Source: Setophaga petechia (Eukaryota > Chordata > Aves > Passeriformes > Parulidae). From it: a stretch of DNA of 64,000 nucleotides. Below the pieces are notes generated by a model. That model was given only the letters and a program-made list of their open reading frames with translations. It did no database searches and had not been told where the DNA came from. Position 1 is the first letter of the stretch; each line of letters starts with the position of its first letter. Made by a program: the position numbers and the translations under genes. Shown in pieces: positions 11,531-21,665 of the stretch. The stretch is from assembly GCA_024362935.1 (NCBI GenBank), contig JANCRA010000116.1, positions 1 to 64,000 of the forward strand. The letters are read 5' to 3'.

Positions 11531-12594
11531 CAGAGGGGATGCAGAAGGAAGCTCCCTGTGGAGCATCTCCGGCCTTCTCAATCCCCACCCTCATTTATCA
11601 GGAGCTCAATCCCTTTCTTCTTTCCCGTCCTCTCCTTCCAAAATCCATTTATGGCAACCTGTGGCCTCCACATGGACATTGTTCCTCTTTTTCGGAGCTT
11701 CCTTGATTTCCCTGGAGATTGTTCCAGAAGACAGAGGAATTAAATAAAACAAATGGGTTGTGGGTTGTTTACTTTAATTTTTCCACTTTTTTTGTGCCTC
11801 AATTTGTGTGTTTTAATTAAGGGAACAGACCCAAACAATGGGATCATCCCATTAGCTCCTCAATGTGCTGGATGGGACGCTCCTTGTGGGAAGATGCCTC
11901 CTTGAAGGAACAAGCAGGAAACTCCCTGGGGAAGCCACTTCCATGAAACCCAGCCCAGCACATCCCAGTTTGTGCTGGTGCAGCCTGGAATGCTCAGGTC
12001 CAGCTCCATCCCAATCCCGTGATCCCAAAACTGCTGAGGAGCTCAGGAGGGTTTATTCCCTCCAGGATGAGGCACCTGGACACCCTCCAGCCTCCAGCCG
12101 GCCCCAATCCAGGTGGTTCCTGTGTCTCCAAACTGCAATTCCCAGCTTTTCCAGACCTGGCTTAGCAGGGACAGGGTTAATACAAACCCTTGATTTTCAG
12201 GATCAGCTCCACAGCTCCCAGAGCTGATCCATGCTCTGGAGAACCTGGAAGCTGTGCATGGAGCTGCCCAAGCAGCAAAGCCTGAGGGTGCTCCAGGCTC
12301 CTGGAGATGTGTCCTGGCTCAAGGGAAATCCCAGGGAAGGAGTCAGGATGATCCAGGGGCAGATTGTGACCCCAGAACTGGGGATTTGCTTCCTCAGGCA
12401 GCTGGAAGATCCCACCTGGCTTGTTCCCACACTTCTCCAAGGGACTGGAATTCTTCCTGTGCTGCTGGAGGGCATTTCCATGGGACAGACCCAATTCCAG
12501 GTGTGGATAAAACCTTGGGCACTGCTGGCTTGGACGGGGAGCCGGGAGATCCTTCCTGAGCTCCTGCACAGCCTGGCTGGGACATGGAAGGGAT
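11531..12594. other. Unassigned, with short dispersed duplication
   Basis: A ~47-bp piece (about 11617-11664) recurs almost exactly at 14017-14063. AATAAA at 11743 is followed by a GT-rich stretch and has the form of a polyadenylation signal, but no transcript can be supported. A small palindrome (GATCAGCTC / GAGCTGATC) lies at about 12201-12229. No gene recognised. Confidence 0.45.
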
Positions 12595-13119
12595 GGAGAG
12601 TGTCCAGGGAAGGGAATGGAGCTGGGAAGGGGCTGAAGAAACCCTGAGGAGCTGGGAAGGGGCTGGAGAATCCCTGAGGAGCTGGGAAGGGGCTGGAGAA
12701 TCCCTGAGGAGCTGGGCAGGGGCTGCAGAATCCCTGAGGAGCTGGGCAGGGGCTGCAGAATCCCTGAGGAGCTGGGAAGGGGCTCAGGAGAAAAGGAGGA
12801 TCCAGAGGGACCTTCTGGCTCTGGACAGCTCCTGTCAGGTTGGAACCAGGTGGGATTTGGGATCTGATCCCAGGGAATAACAGGATAAGAGGGAACAGCC
12901 TCAGGCTGTGCCAGGGGAGGCTCAGGTTGGACATCAGCAGGAATTTCTCCATGGAGAGGGTGCTCAGGCCTTGGAAGTGCTCAAGGAGCTTTGGAGTCCC
13001 CCATCCCTGGAGGTGTCTGAAGAATTCCTGGATGTGGCACTCAGTGCCAAGGTGGGGATCAATCCCAGGTTGAACTTGATGATCCTGGAGGATTTTCCAG
13101 CCTCAACAATTCCATGATT
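12595..13119 (+). mobile_element. CR1-type LINE 3' end with internal minisatellite
   Basis: The layout matches a CR1-type 3' region: GTGTCCAGGGAAGGGAATGG, a 30-bp repeat block, GGAGAAAAGGAGGATCC, AACAGGATAAGAGGGAACAG, GCCAGGGGAGGCTCAGGTTG, ATCCCTGGAGGTGTCTGAAG, GATGTGGCACTCAGTGCC and a TGATCCTGGAGGATTTTCC...ATTCCATGATT terminus. It is 5'-truncated and non-coding. A reverse-oriented relative with the same internal repeat lies at 60246-60965. Confidence 0.85.
12621..12785. repeat. 30-bp minisatellite inside CR1
   Basis: A 30-bp unit (GCTGGGAAGGGGCTGGAG followed by AATCCCTGAGGA) starts at 12621, 12651, 12681, 12711 and 12741, with a partial copy at 12771. Two adjacent copies share the variants GCAGG and GCTGCAG. 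The unit derives from the host CR1 sequence itself (GGAGCTGGGGAAGGGTCTGGAG-like). Confidence 0.95.
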
Positions 13120-14287
13120 AGGGCAATCCTCCCCTGGCTCCCACTGGTCCCAGCTGAGCTGCAAATCCACACCTCCCAAATTCTTCCAGGTCAGGTCAGT
13201 GCCACAGCACGGACAGGACCAGAGCTGCATCCACAGGCTCTGGAGCAATCCCCGGTGGCTCCATCCCGGTGCTGAGCCAGGAGAATCCCGATTCCCTTCA
13301 TCCCTGCTGCTCAAACCTCTCATCCGGGAGCAGCAGGAGCTCGGATTCCACCCACAGCCTGTCACAGTCCTGCAGCCCAGGAGGGAAAATCGACCTTTGG
13401 AGCTCCACAGGAGCCGGGGCTGAGGAGCCCCTCCCCGCCCACCCTTTCAGCTCAGGCACTTTCCCGTCAGGAACGCCGGGGATCAGCGGCGCTGCCGTGA
13501 GAAGGGCAGGCAGGGCTGGCAGGAAATCTCTCCAAATCTTGAAGTTTAAGGCTGGCCTTGAGCAGGGAGTGATCCCAAACTCAGGAGAGGTTGGGGGAAC
13601 ATTCCAGGCTGGAATCAGCTCCCTGATAGGAGAAAGGGTCAGGGCTAATTGTGAGTTTTATAAATTACTGGAAATTTAGGATTTTAGGGGGGGAGATGGC
13701 AGTATGGAAATGAGCATCGTTCCCTGGATAAACTGTCCTGGAGGTGGCTTTGGGATGGGGATGAGGTGAAGTCCTGGAATTTTCCAGAGGTCAGGTTTTC
13801 CCTCTGGATCCCCCATTCTCCCAACAACAGCAGGAGAGGACTTTGTTCCTTTTAGCATAGCAAAAAAAGGGATTTTCTCCTGCAGCCTTAATCTTTAGGG
13901 TGTGTTTAAAGTACGGTTTGCTCTTTGTAGGCATCAAAAAATCCAGATTGTTAATTTGCATTTTGATCAGAGATCCGGGCCCAGCTGTGCTCACAGATCA
14001 AGGAATAGCCTGGAATTCTTTCCCGTCCTCTCCTTCCAAAATCCATTTATGGCAACCTGTGGTCTATCTGGTCTATCTATTACCAGGTCTATCTGGGATC
14101 TTGCAGCATGGAAACAAACAGAAGGAAAGGAGAAAAAATGCCATTTTTTTTTTCTGGAAATTTCCTGTTATCATAGAGAAGAAAAGGAGAAAAATGGTGG
14201 AAGTTTTTCTGGAAATTTCCTGTTATCATATAGGAAATCCATGGATTTGCTGTCAGTTTTCAGCTAACCTGGCACAGGATTCTGAGA
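13120..14287. other. Unassigned, with two short duplications
   Basis: No gene recognised. It contains the second copy (14017-14063) of a segment also found at 11617-11664, and a two-copy ~60-bp tandem duplication at 14123-14232 built around TTTTTCTGGAAATTTCCTGT. A poly-T run lies in the first of those copies. Confidence 0.5.
14123..14232. repeat. ~60-bp tandem duplication
   Basis: GGAGAAAAA(A)TG, a variable T-rich stretch, TTCTGGAAATTTCC and TGTTATCATA occur twice in succession. The first copy has a longer T run. Local duplication, non-coding. Confidence 0.85.
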
Positions 14288-14442
14288 TGTTGTGGATTTC
14301 CCATCCCTGGAAGTGTCCAAGGCCAGGCTGGACAGGGCTTGGAGCAATCTGGGACAGTGGAAGATTCCCTGCCCATGGAAGGGGCTGGAATAAGATGATC
14401 TCCAAGGTTCTTTCCAACCCAATCCCCTTCTGGAATTCTTGG
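14288..14442 (+). mobile_element. CR1 LINE 3'-end fragment
   Basis: GATGTTGTGGATTTCCCATC, CCTGGAAGTGTCCAAGGCC, AGGCTGGACAGGGCTTGGAG, CTGGGACAGTGGAAG and GATGATCTCCAAGGTTC, then TTTCCAACCCAATCCCC, form a forward CR1 3' end of about 155 bp. The last terminal repeat has decayed to TTCTGGAATTCTTGG. Confidence 0.9.
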
Positions 14443-15691
14443 TTTTAAAAGTCCTGTGCCCATATTTTTCCCCCCTCAGTTAGGAAAAGGACTTGGAGGG
14501 AAAGGAGCTTTTCTCAAGGAGTTGCTTGGAGCCTTTTAAAGTAATTTTCCAGCTGGAAAACGTATTCCAAGAGAGTTTAAAGAGGGATCGCCCTTTGGAA
14601 TCCAAATAAATCAGGAATGAATTTCTCAGCTCAAATACAAACCAGCACAGGTGACCAATGGATCCAGGAGGAGAATTCAGTCGTTTCCCAGGAGGAGAAT
14701 CCAGCCTTTCCCCAACCATCTCCTGATCCAGGGATCATTAGCAGCCCTCATTAACCCCCGTGCTCCAGCCCTGCCTAATTAATTGGAATTACTCCAGGCA
14801 CCTCTTCACAGAGTTCAGCTCCTGGCTCATCCTGGGGGAGCAGGAAGAGGAGACAAAAGAGGGACAAATTCCAAATTAAATCCATCAAGAAGAACAAAAC
14901 CTCAAAAGGACTCCCCAGCCGAGCGCTCCCAATGTCCCGTTCCTGCTGGGAATTCATTCCCGTTGCTCCTGACTTACAAGGGACATATGGAGGGTTGTTT
15001 ACATTCTGCTCCTGGTTTATGTTCTTCCAGAAAGGAGGAATTCCTCCAGTAGGATTTGATTGCTTTCCTGTATCCCTCTCTCTTCCCCTCCACCCTCTGG
15101 GATCTGGTTTTGCTTAATGTGCCCAGAAGTTTCCGGAACAAAACAGCTCCTTGGATATTTTTCCCCCCTTTTTTTAATGGCTAAACAAAAAGTTGGTTCT
15201 TTTTTTTCCAGGAAGGTTCAGGCTCAGTCCCATTATGTGGATCCATGATCTTCCAGAGTCTTCCAGACTCTTCCCTGTTTCCAGGGAAGCAGCCATGGCT
15301 CCATGGGGCACATGGATGAAGAGCTCCAGCCTGGAACATTCCAATGGAAACCATTCCTGCCCTTTCCTTTGGGAGTTTTGGGTTCTCCAGGCTGAGCAGG
15401 ACTCATGGCCTTACACTCCTGCTCCATAGATCCCAAAACCTCTGTAGACCAAAGAACAAATCCAAAGGAATGTTGTTCACACCACACACAAGGAAAAAAA
15501 GAGGAATTTTTTTGCTTTCCAAAGGATCCGCACCAGAGCTGAAGCTCCTCCAAAATTCCCTGAAATTAAGTTTGTATTCCTGTTCCATGGATATTCCACG
15601 ATCAAACTGTCCACCCACTTTATTCCTCAATTCCTGGAGGCAGAGAACTTACCAGTGTGAATTCCAGCGCTGTTCCCATAGGATTTGCATC
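14443..15691. other. Unassigned sequence
   Basis: No repeat family or gene recognised across about 1.25 kb. Two similar lines, ATCCAGGAGGAGAATTCAGT and CCCAGGAGGAGAATCCAGCC, lie close together near 14665-14710. Otherwise it is ordinary single-copy-like sequence. Confidence 0.45.
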
Positions 15692-15766
15692 CCGGGCTGG
15701 ATCCCAGACTGCTCCAAGCCCCATCCAGCCTGGCCTTGGCCACCTCCAGGGGTGAGGAGTTCACAG
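15692..15766 (-). mobile_element. CR1 LINE internal 3' fragment
   Basis: AGACTGCTCCAAGCCCCATC followed by CAGCCTGGCCTTGGCCACC and TCCAGGGGTGAGGAGTTCAC matches the CR1 segment (minus strand) that reads caaagccccatccaacctggccttgaacacttccaggg in avian genomes. Both ends of the element are missing or decayed. Confidence 0.75.
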
Positions 15767-17010
15767 CACAGATGATCCATGAAAAATTCCCGGTTTTCGC
15801 CAAGGGGATTCCAAGGAGCCATGAAATTGGAAGACGTCATGGACAATGGAAAACGTTTTTGCTTGATGAAATTTTGGGATCCAGGGTTATGATTCCATCA
15901 CCTTTTCCATGAGTTTGGCTCCTCACAACACAGGAAAACACCTGGAAACCTCAGCTTTGCTGAGCCAGACTTACCTGGGAAGGAACAGCTCTGTTTTTGC
16001 ATGGATTTTTGCCAAATAGGACACTGTGACATTAAACTCAATCCCAGAACCACCCCTCAACTCCTGGGTGAAAAATCTTACACTTCAGACACATTTGCCC
16101 GTAAAGTTACAAATTTTTAAGGAAAAAAAGAGGCATTTTAGGTGGTTCAACCCCTGGATAAACCTTGGCAAGGGACAGGGAAAAGCATCCTGTACATCCC
16201 TGGATAACATCCTGCTCTCCAGCTGGGAATTCCCCAACAGAGACCTTATTTTGTTATCAGAGTTCTTATCTGGTGAGTCTGAGGCTTTGGGAACACAAGA
16301 GGACAGTGATAAATCCGTGGGATCAGACATTCCAGCAGTGCCAGTGAAACACTGGAATTCAGGCCAGGTAACCTATGTAAAAAATACAGGGAATGACCAA
16401 AAAATGGGATAAAATCCCACTGAAATTTAGGGCAAATCGGCTCCTTTTAGAAAGGGGTGGCTTGAGAATTCAGAGTTCATTTAAATAAGGAACAACGAGG
16501 ATGGAATTGCATCTCCTTGGCTTGTCTGGTTTTTATTTACCCTTCCTCCCTTCCTCTGAAAAGCATCCCAGAGCAAAAAACAAAGGGAAACGAGCCCGAT
16601 AAATGGACCATCAAGAAGAATAATTAGTCCAGAAAGGAAAATTAAATAGGGGCAGCCACTAATCAGCTGCTCCCGCTGCAAGGAGGAGGCTGGGAAAGGA
16701 ATTTAATGCTTGGAGGAGCCTCTGGGGCAGAGTGGAAAGTAAAAATCCAGCTGGGCAGAAATTGGAGCGGGTCTGGGAGCACGGAACAGGTGGAATTGGT
16801 TAGGGAAGAGCTCCCTCCCAGCCGGCTTTTCCACCCTCCCTGTCCCCTCCTGATTTTCCCTCCTGGATGGCAGCTCCAGGAGCTGGGAAGGGGAAAAATT
16901 GTCCCACTCTGAGCTGGTGGAGCTGATCCAGCTGGGAGAGGTGCTGGGAGGGATCCAGAGGGATCCCAATGTCCAACTTCCCACCTTTTCCCAGAGCGTC
17001 CATGAGATGT
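15767..17010. other. Unassigned sequence
   Basis: No gene, CR1 end or tandem repeat recognised. It is ordinary composition with a few short A runs. The left arm of the 17-kb inverted duplication begins at its right edge. Confidence 0.45.
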
Positions 17011-17667
17011 TTTAAACTCATCTTCTTTGCTGTGGAATGTGTTGCATTGTTAAATCTTGTATTGTTTTTTTGGGATGCCGGGATATTTATCAATGAAATG
17101 CCATCAGTTTTTGGGAATTTTAATTCCCACGTGGTGGCACATGCATGTTTATCTTGGACAACCTCTTTGGGAAAAAGAGGAGAAATTGAGAGATTGGAGA
17201 AGAAAGTCTTGGAATGGCTCACAGCCCCTCCGTGCTTGGAACTGGAAATTCCTTGGGGAAACCACTTCTTCCAAACACAGAATCATGGAATCATGGAATG
17301 GTTTGCATTGGAAACCCCCCCTGCATGTGTTTCTTTATCTGATCCTGTGGCACCCTCAGGAAGAATTCCCAGTCCTACAACAGGAATAATTGGATTTGTT
17401 TTCTCCAGGAAAAAAAAAATCCCTGTCCCTTAAAAATATTTTCAGGCTTTGGTTGGGAAATATTCCCTGAGTCTGCAAATATTTTCTGTTAGGAATTTGT
17501 TGGAGCTCTGGATGTTTTCCAAGGTAAACATGCACATGTCACCACACTGGAATTAAAATTCCCAAAAACTGACAGCAATTCATTGATAAAAACCCCAGCA
17601 TCCCAAAAAAGAAGAGATTTAACAATGCAACACACTCCACAACAAAGAACATTCCCTGAGTTTAAAT
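17011..17667. repeat. Inverted duplication, ~150-bp arms
   Basis: The left arm (17011-17158) and right arm (17518-17667) are reverse complements. Shared blocks include TTTAAACTCA, GTGTTGCATTGTTAAATC, TTTTTTGGGATGC, TTTATCAATGAA, TCAGTTTTTGGGAATTTTAA and GCATGTTTA. Identity is about 85% by eye and the spacer is about 360 bp. The outer ends read TTTAAACTCA and TGAGTTTAAA, so this could be a fold-back element with terminal inverted repeats or a local inverted duplication. No transposase frame is present. Confidence 0.88.
17277..17325 (-). mobile_element. Short CR1 3' terminus
   Basis: CACAGAATCATGGAATCATG plus GAATGGTTTGCATTGGAAAC is the terminal 8-bp repeat region of a CR1 on the minus strand, cut off after about 50 bp. 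It lies in the spacer of the inverted duplication at 17011-17667. Confidence 0.65.
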
Positions 17668-18304
17668 AGGAAACCCCAGAATTCCATGGATGGGTGACTT
17701 CATCCCAACAAAAAAACCAAACGCGGCCCAGACAGACGTAACAAACCTGGGAGTCATCCTGAGGCCGAATGAGGGAATTAATCCGAGTGGAAAAGATCAG
17801 GAAAAGGAACTCAAGGTTGAGGATCTGCCTCGAAAGCTCCGGCCTTTCCTACATCAACATTCCTGAGCAGCTCGGAAGAGATCCAGGATCATCCCGGGGT
17901 TTCCAGAGGCAGCTCCGGCACAAGGAGCGGAAATCCGCGCTGCCACGGGAGAAAACCACAAGAGAAGCTCTGCATGTTTCTGTTATTCCTTGAGCAAACA
18001 TCGGGAGCCAAAATATTCAGGGATTGGGTTCAAACGTGGCCGAGGTGGGTGAGTATTCCAGGCATTTTCAGCTTTCCTGGGATAAACAGCATCTGCACAG
18101 GAGGAGGGAATTTAGGGAAATTCAGGCACCCCTGGCTCGGGTCAGCACCAGGAGCTGGGTCCTGACACAGCACGGGGGATTCAGGATGAATAATTCATTC
18201 CCTGAGGGAAAGAAATCTTCAAAAAATTCTGGGTTTTGAGCCCACCAGAAATATTTGCAGACTCAGGGAATATTATCCACCCAAAGCCTGAAAATATTTT
18301 AAGG
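17428..18304. repeat. Second inverted duplication, ~65-bp arms
   Basis: The left arm (17428-17493) and right arm (18241-18304) are reverse complements through AATATTTTCAGGCTTTGG, TATTCCCTGAGTCTGCAAAT and ATTT(T)CT. The spacer is about 750 bp. The left arm lies within the spacer of the inverted duplication at 17011-17667, so the two structures interlock. Confidence 0.88.
17668..18240. other. Unassigned, slightly CpG-richer
   Basis: About 17700-17960 has more CpG dinucleotides than its surroundings and no repeat that I recognise. Short frames of about 70 residues occur but have no recognisable family or splice context. Single-copy candidate only. Confidence 0.4.
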
Positions 18305-18787
18305 AGTCAGGGTTTGCTCAGATTTTTTTACCCCATTTTTTTACTTCAATGCTTGAAACAGAATTTTGGGGCTAAACTTGAGTTTAAGCAGACTGGGCTT
18401 AAAGATGATCCCTTTTCCCTGGAACATTGTGGGCCAACCCCAAGAAATCAGGGATTTGCACAATTCCAGGAGGAATTGCTGGCATGATCCCACTGGTTCA
18501 ATATTCCCAGGGAAAGGCTGGATCCAGGGCCGGAAGACTCAGGTCAGGAAAAGCTGCTCCGTGGCCTGGAGCAAGGAAGAGGAAGAACTTTGGAAATGTG
18601 GATTTGGGCTACCTGGGAGCCCGGGAACAAGGAAAACCTTGGAAGAGTTGGGAAGGAGCAGGAAGGAGCCTGGCTTGGGACTCCAAGGGAAGAAGATATC
18701 CCTGGAAATAAAAATCCACTGGGAGCAAAGAGATCCTGGAGGAATCAGCTCAGGAGAGCTCTCCAAGCATCTTGAAGTGCATCAGAA
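18305..18787. other. Unassigned sequence
   Basis: No repeat unit, CR1 end or exon recognised. Confidence 0.4.
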
Positions 18788-18955
18788 TTCCTTCCCAATA
18801 TTCCATTTAAATCTTTCCTTTCCCAGTGGGAGCCATTCCCTGGGTGCTGTCCCTCTGTCCCTTGTCCCCAGTCCCTCTCCAGCTCTCCTGGAGCCCCTGC
18901 AGGGACTCTGAGGATTCCCTGGATTTTTCCCTTCTCCAGGCTGAACAAGATCCAT
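18788..18955 (-). mobile_element. CR1 LINE fragment (5' portion of the 3' end)
   Basis: TTTCCCAGTGGGAGCCATTC, CCTGGGTGCTGTCCCTCTGT, CCCCAGTCCCTCTCCAGCTC, CTGGAGCCCCTGCAGGGAC and TTCCCTTCTCCAGGCTGAAC match the upstream part of the CR1 3' region seen in the longer copies at 36870, 51538, 56701 and 63478. The terminal ~200 bp is absent. Confidence 0.9.
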
Positions 18956-19544
18956 GCTGAGATTCCATCCCAAAACATTCCCACTTATCTCCTGCTTGGG
19001 GATTCACTAAGCCAGAGGTGCCATCCCTAAAATTAGCAGCTCTTGATGGAGTTTTGTGGTTTTTTTCTGCTTTTTCTCCATGTTGGATAGACAGGGAAAA
19101 AAAACCCACCTGGATATTGATCAGGAATTGTATCCTCAGTGCTCCTCTTTGTCCTGTTGGGAGCTTGCTGGAGGAATCTAGATCCCATTTTGGATATTCA
19201 GGAATTCTGGCCACCACCAGAGACCCTTTGGCCATGTGCAAACACCACCAGTTCCCAAAAATTCCTCAATTCCTTTCCAGTTATGGAGAGCAGGGACAGA
19301 CCCCTCCACAGGTCCCAGGGTGTTTGTCCTTATTCCATGGAGAATTCTCAGAGAATCCTGCAGGAAATTCCCAGCTGAGTTTCAGGCCTGGAGCTGGGGG
19401 AGCAGGCAAGGAACCGCAGTGAGAGATTTTGGAGTTCCTGAGATGGGATTGGTGCTCCTGGAATTCTGCACAAATATTTCCTTGGCAGCCAGAGGTGGAA
19501 ACAGGGAAAGATCTCTTCATGGGAGAGCGTGTGGAGGCATCCTG
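18956..19544. other. Unassigned sequence
   Basis: No gene or known repeat recognised. It borders the 254-bp array to the right. Confidence 0.4.
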
Positions 19545-20215
19545 AGAGAGATTGGAGTTCCCAGAGGATTTGGGAGCTCCATCCCAGCCTGTCTCCAGCA
19601 GCTCCCAGAATCCCTTCCCTCTTTGGAATCTCCTCTGGTGGCACCATCGATTCCTGGTCTCAAATCCTGCTCACCAATCCTGATCCCACCTTCTCCTGGG
19701 GTTTGTCCTGTGGAACAAACAACAGGAAGGGAGGACAGGACCATAAAACGCTGGAATTTGGCTCAGGGTGGTTGTGTTGTCCCCAAATCCAGGTGGGACA
19801 GAGCCCTGGAGGTCCTGGAGGATTTGGGAGCTCCATCCCAGCCTGTGTCCAGCAGCTCCCAGAATCCCTTCCCTCTTTGGAATCCCCTCCAGAGACACAA
19901 CCAATTTCTGGTCTCCAATCCTGCTCACTGGTCCTGATCCCACCTTCTCCTGGGGTTTCTCCAGTGGAACAAACAGCAGGAAGGGCGGACAGGACCATAA
20001 AAAGCTGGAATTTGGCTCAGGGTGGTTGTGTTGTTCCCAGATCCAGGTGGGACAGAGCCCTGGAGGTCCTGGAGGATTTGGGAGCTCCATCCCAGCCTGT
20101 GTCCAGCAGCTCCCAGAATCCCTTCCCTCTTTGGAATCCCTTCCAGAGACACAACCAATTTCTGGTCTCCAATCCTGCTCACTGGTCCTGGTCCCACCTT
20201 TTCCTGGGCTCTCAA
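19545..20215. repeat. 254-bp tandem array, about 2.6 copies
   Basis: GAGGATTTGGGAGCTCCATC starts at 19564, 19818 and 20072, an exact 254-bp period. Units carry CCAGCAGCTCCCAGAATCCC, TCTGGTCTCCAATCC, AGGACCATAAAA and GCTCAGGGTGGTTGTGTTGT. Units two and three are nearly identical; unit one is more diverged. Frames of 230-250 codons across it are repeat translations. Confidence 0.95.
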
Positions 20216-21309
20216 CCCCCTGGCTGGGCTGGGAATGTCACGGAGGGGTCTGGAGGGGTCTCTGGTCACACCCAGCCAGGTCAGAGATAAAACCTCTCCA
20301 CACAGGAGCATTCCACACAGGAAGACACTTGGGAATGATAAATGTTGCCCATTCCCAGATTTCACTGGCACCTGCCAGGTGTCACCTCCCTCATCCCAAG
20401 GCCACCAGAGGTGACCTTAACCCGAAATCTGGGATAAGAACTTCATTGATCCCAAATTTGGTGCTCACCTCAAACACCCCTGGCTGGGAAAATCAGCCTT
20501 GAGAGATCCCCTGGGTCCCCATCACTGCTGGAGCCACTCCTGGAGGGCTCCTGGAGCAGGGAAAGGAAAATCCTGGAGCCACAGGTGGAGATTTTTGGTG
20601 TGGGGGGAGGATTGGTGTTGGGGACAAAGGGACAGTTTGTCCCAGTGCCACTGAGAGGCCCCATGGCACCGATTCCCACTCGAACCCCGGGAGCAGAGGC
20701 CTCTGGAGCCCAAATCCAACCAGGAGAATGAGTCAGGCACCTGGCAGTACATTCCAGGGATATTTGCCAAGGCAGGTTTATTCCCTGCTCCTTTCCTTCC
20801 TCGTCCCCTCCCCTTTTCCCGCCTTCCGTGAGTAACCGGAGGCAAATCCTTCAATCCGTGACTCTGGCACAGCCCTGGATTTGGCAGGAAGCTGCTCAGG
20901 TGAGGCAGTGCTTGAACTTTGACCTTTTCATGCCTTTCCTGAGCTTTTCTCCCGGAATATTTCAGGTTAACCCAGGAAACCTCCCGGGTGTGTGATCCAG
21001 CTCTTCTCTCATCCACAGGGAATGGGAACACAAACCAGGCAGGATCCCACATCCCACTTTTTCCCACCAGGTTGTTTAGGGTGGATTCTGGCACGAGGAG
21101 ATTGGGATGAGATCCCAGCTCTGCCTTGACAAGTCCCAACAAAATTCTCCCCCAATCCCAATTTTGCCACGCTGGATTCGTGCTCCAGCTTGGCTCCGTG
21201 CAGGGGGAACATTCCCGGTGTCCCCACATCCCTGCCAGCAGATCCCACCAGATTAATTCCATCCAAACCAGGGAGATGCCTTTTGGGAGAGTGGTAAACA
21301 AAAAAATCC
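20216..21309. other. Unassigned sequence
   Basis: About 1.1 kb with no CR1, tandem repeat or recognisable exon. A TGAGTCA (AP-1-like) site lies at 20729-20735. The stretch near 20760-20830 is pyrimidine-rich. Confidence 0.45.
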
Positions 21310-21440
21310 ATCAAATTGTAGGATATCCTGAGTTGGAAGTGATTCAAAAGGATCCAAACCAAACTCCAGATCCTGCACCAGGACAGATCCAAGAAACCCC
21401 CATGCCTGGGTGGGAGTGTCCCAAACCTCTGGCAGGTTTG
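21310..21440 (-). mobile_element. Degraded CR1 3'-end relic
   Basis: AGGATATCCTGAGTTGGAAG followed by AAAGGATCCAAACCAAACTC and CCTGCACCAGGACAGATCC resembles the minus-strand 3' end of a different CR1 subfamily (tcctgagttggaaggga... aactcctg... tgcacaggaca). It is diverged and truncated; another CR1 piece follows. Confidence 0.6.
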
Positions 21441-21459
21441 GAATCTGAAATTCCAATGG

Positions 21460-21665
21460 GCTTTCCCTTCTACTATCCCAGGTGGATGCAAGCCCCAGTG
21501 TCCAACCTGGCCTTGGGCACTGCCAGGGATCCAGGGGCAGCCCCAGCAAATCTGGGAATTCCAGCCCAGCCAGGAATTCCTTGCCAAGATCCCAGCCCAA
21601 TCTCCCCTTTCCCAGTGGAAGCCATTCCCTGCCTCCTATCCCTTTTCCTCTTTTTTCCAAGCTCC
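21460..21665 (-). mobile_element. CR1 LINE 3'-end fragment
   Basis: CTATCCCAGGTGGATGCAAG, CCCCAGTGTCCAACCTGGCC, TTGGGCACTGCCAGGGATCC, GCAAATCTGGGAATTCC, AGGAATTCCTTGCCAAGATC and CCCCTTTCCCAGTGGAAGCC are the shared blocks of the young CR1 subfamily. This copy keeps the AAGCCCCAGTGTCC segment that other copies lack. The terminal repeat is missing. Confidence 0.92.

Noticed and set aside
11743..11748. AATAAA with downstream GT-rich sequence as a gene 3' end
   Set aside because: No upstream exon can be supported, and AATAAA is common in this AT-containing sequence.
19236..20502. Frames of 230-260 codons with internal repeats
   Set aside because: They span the 254-bp tandem array and lack recognisable domains.
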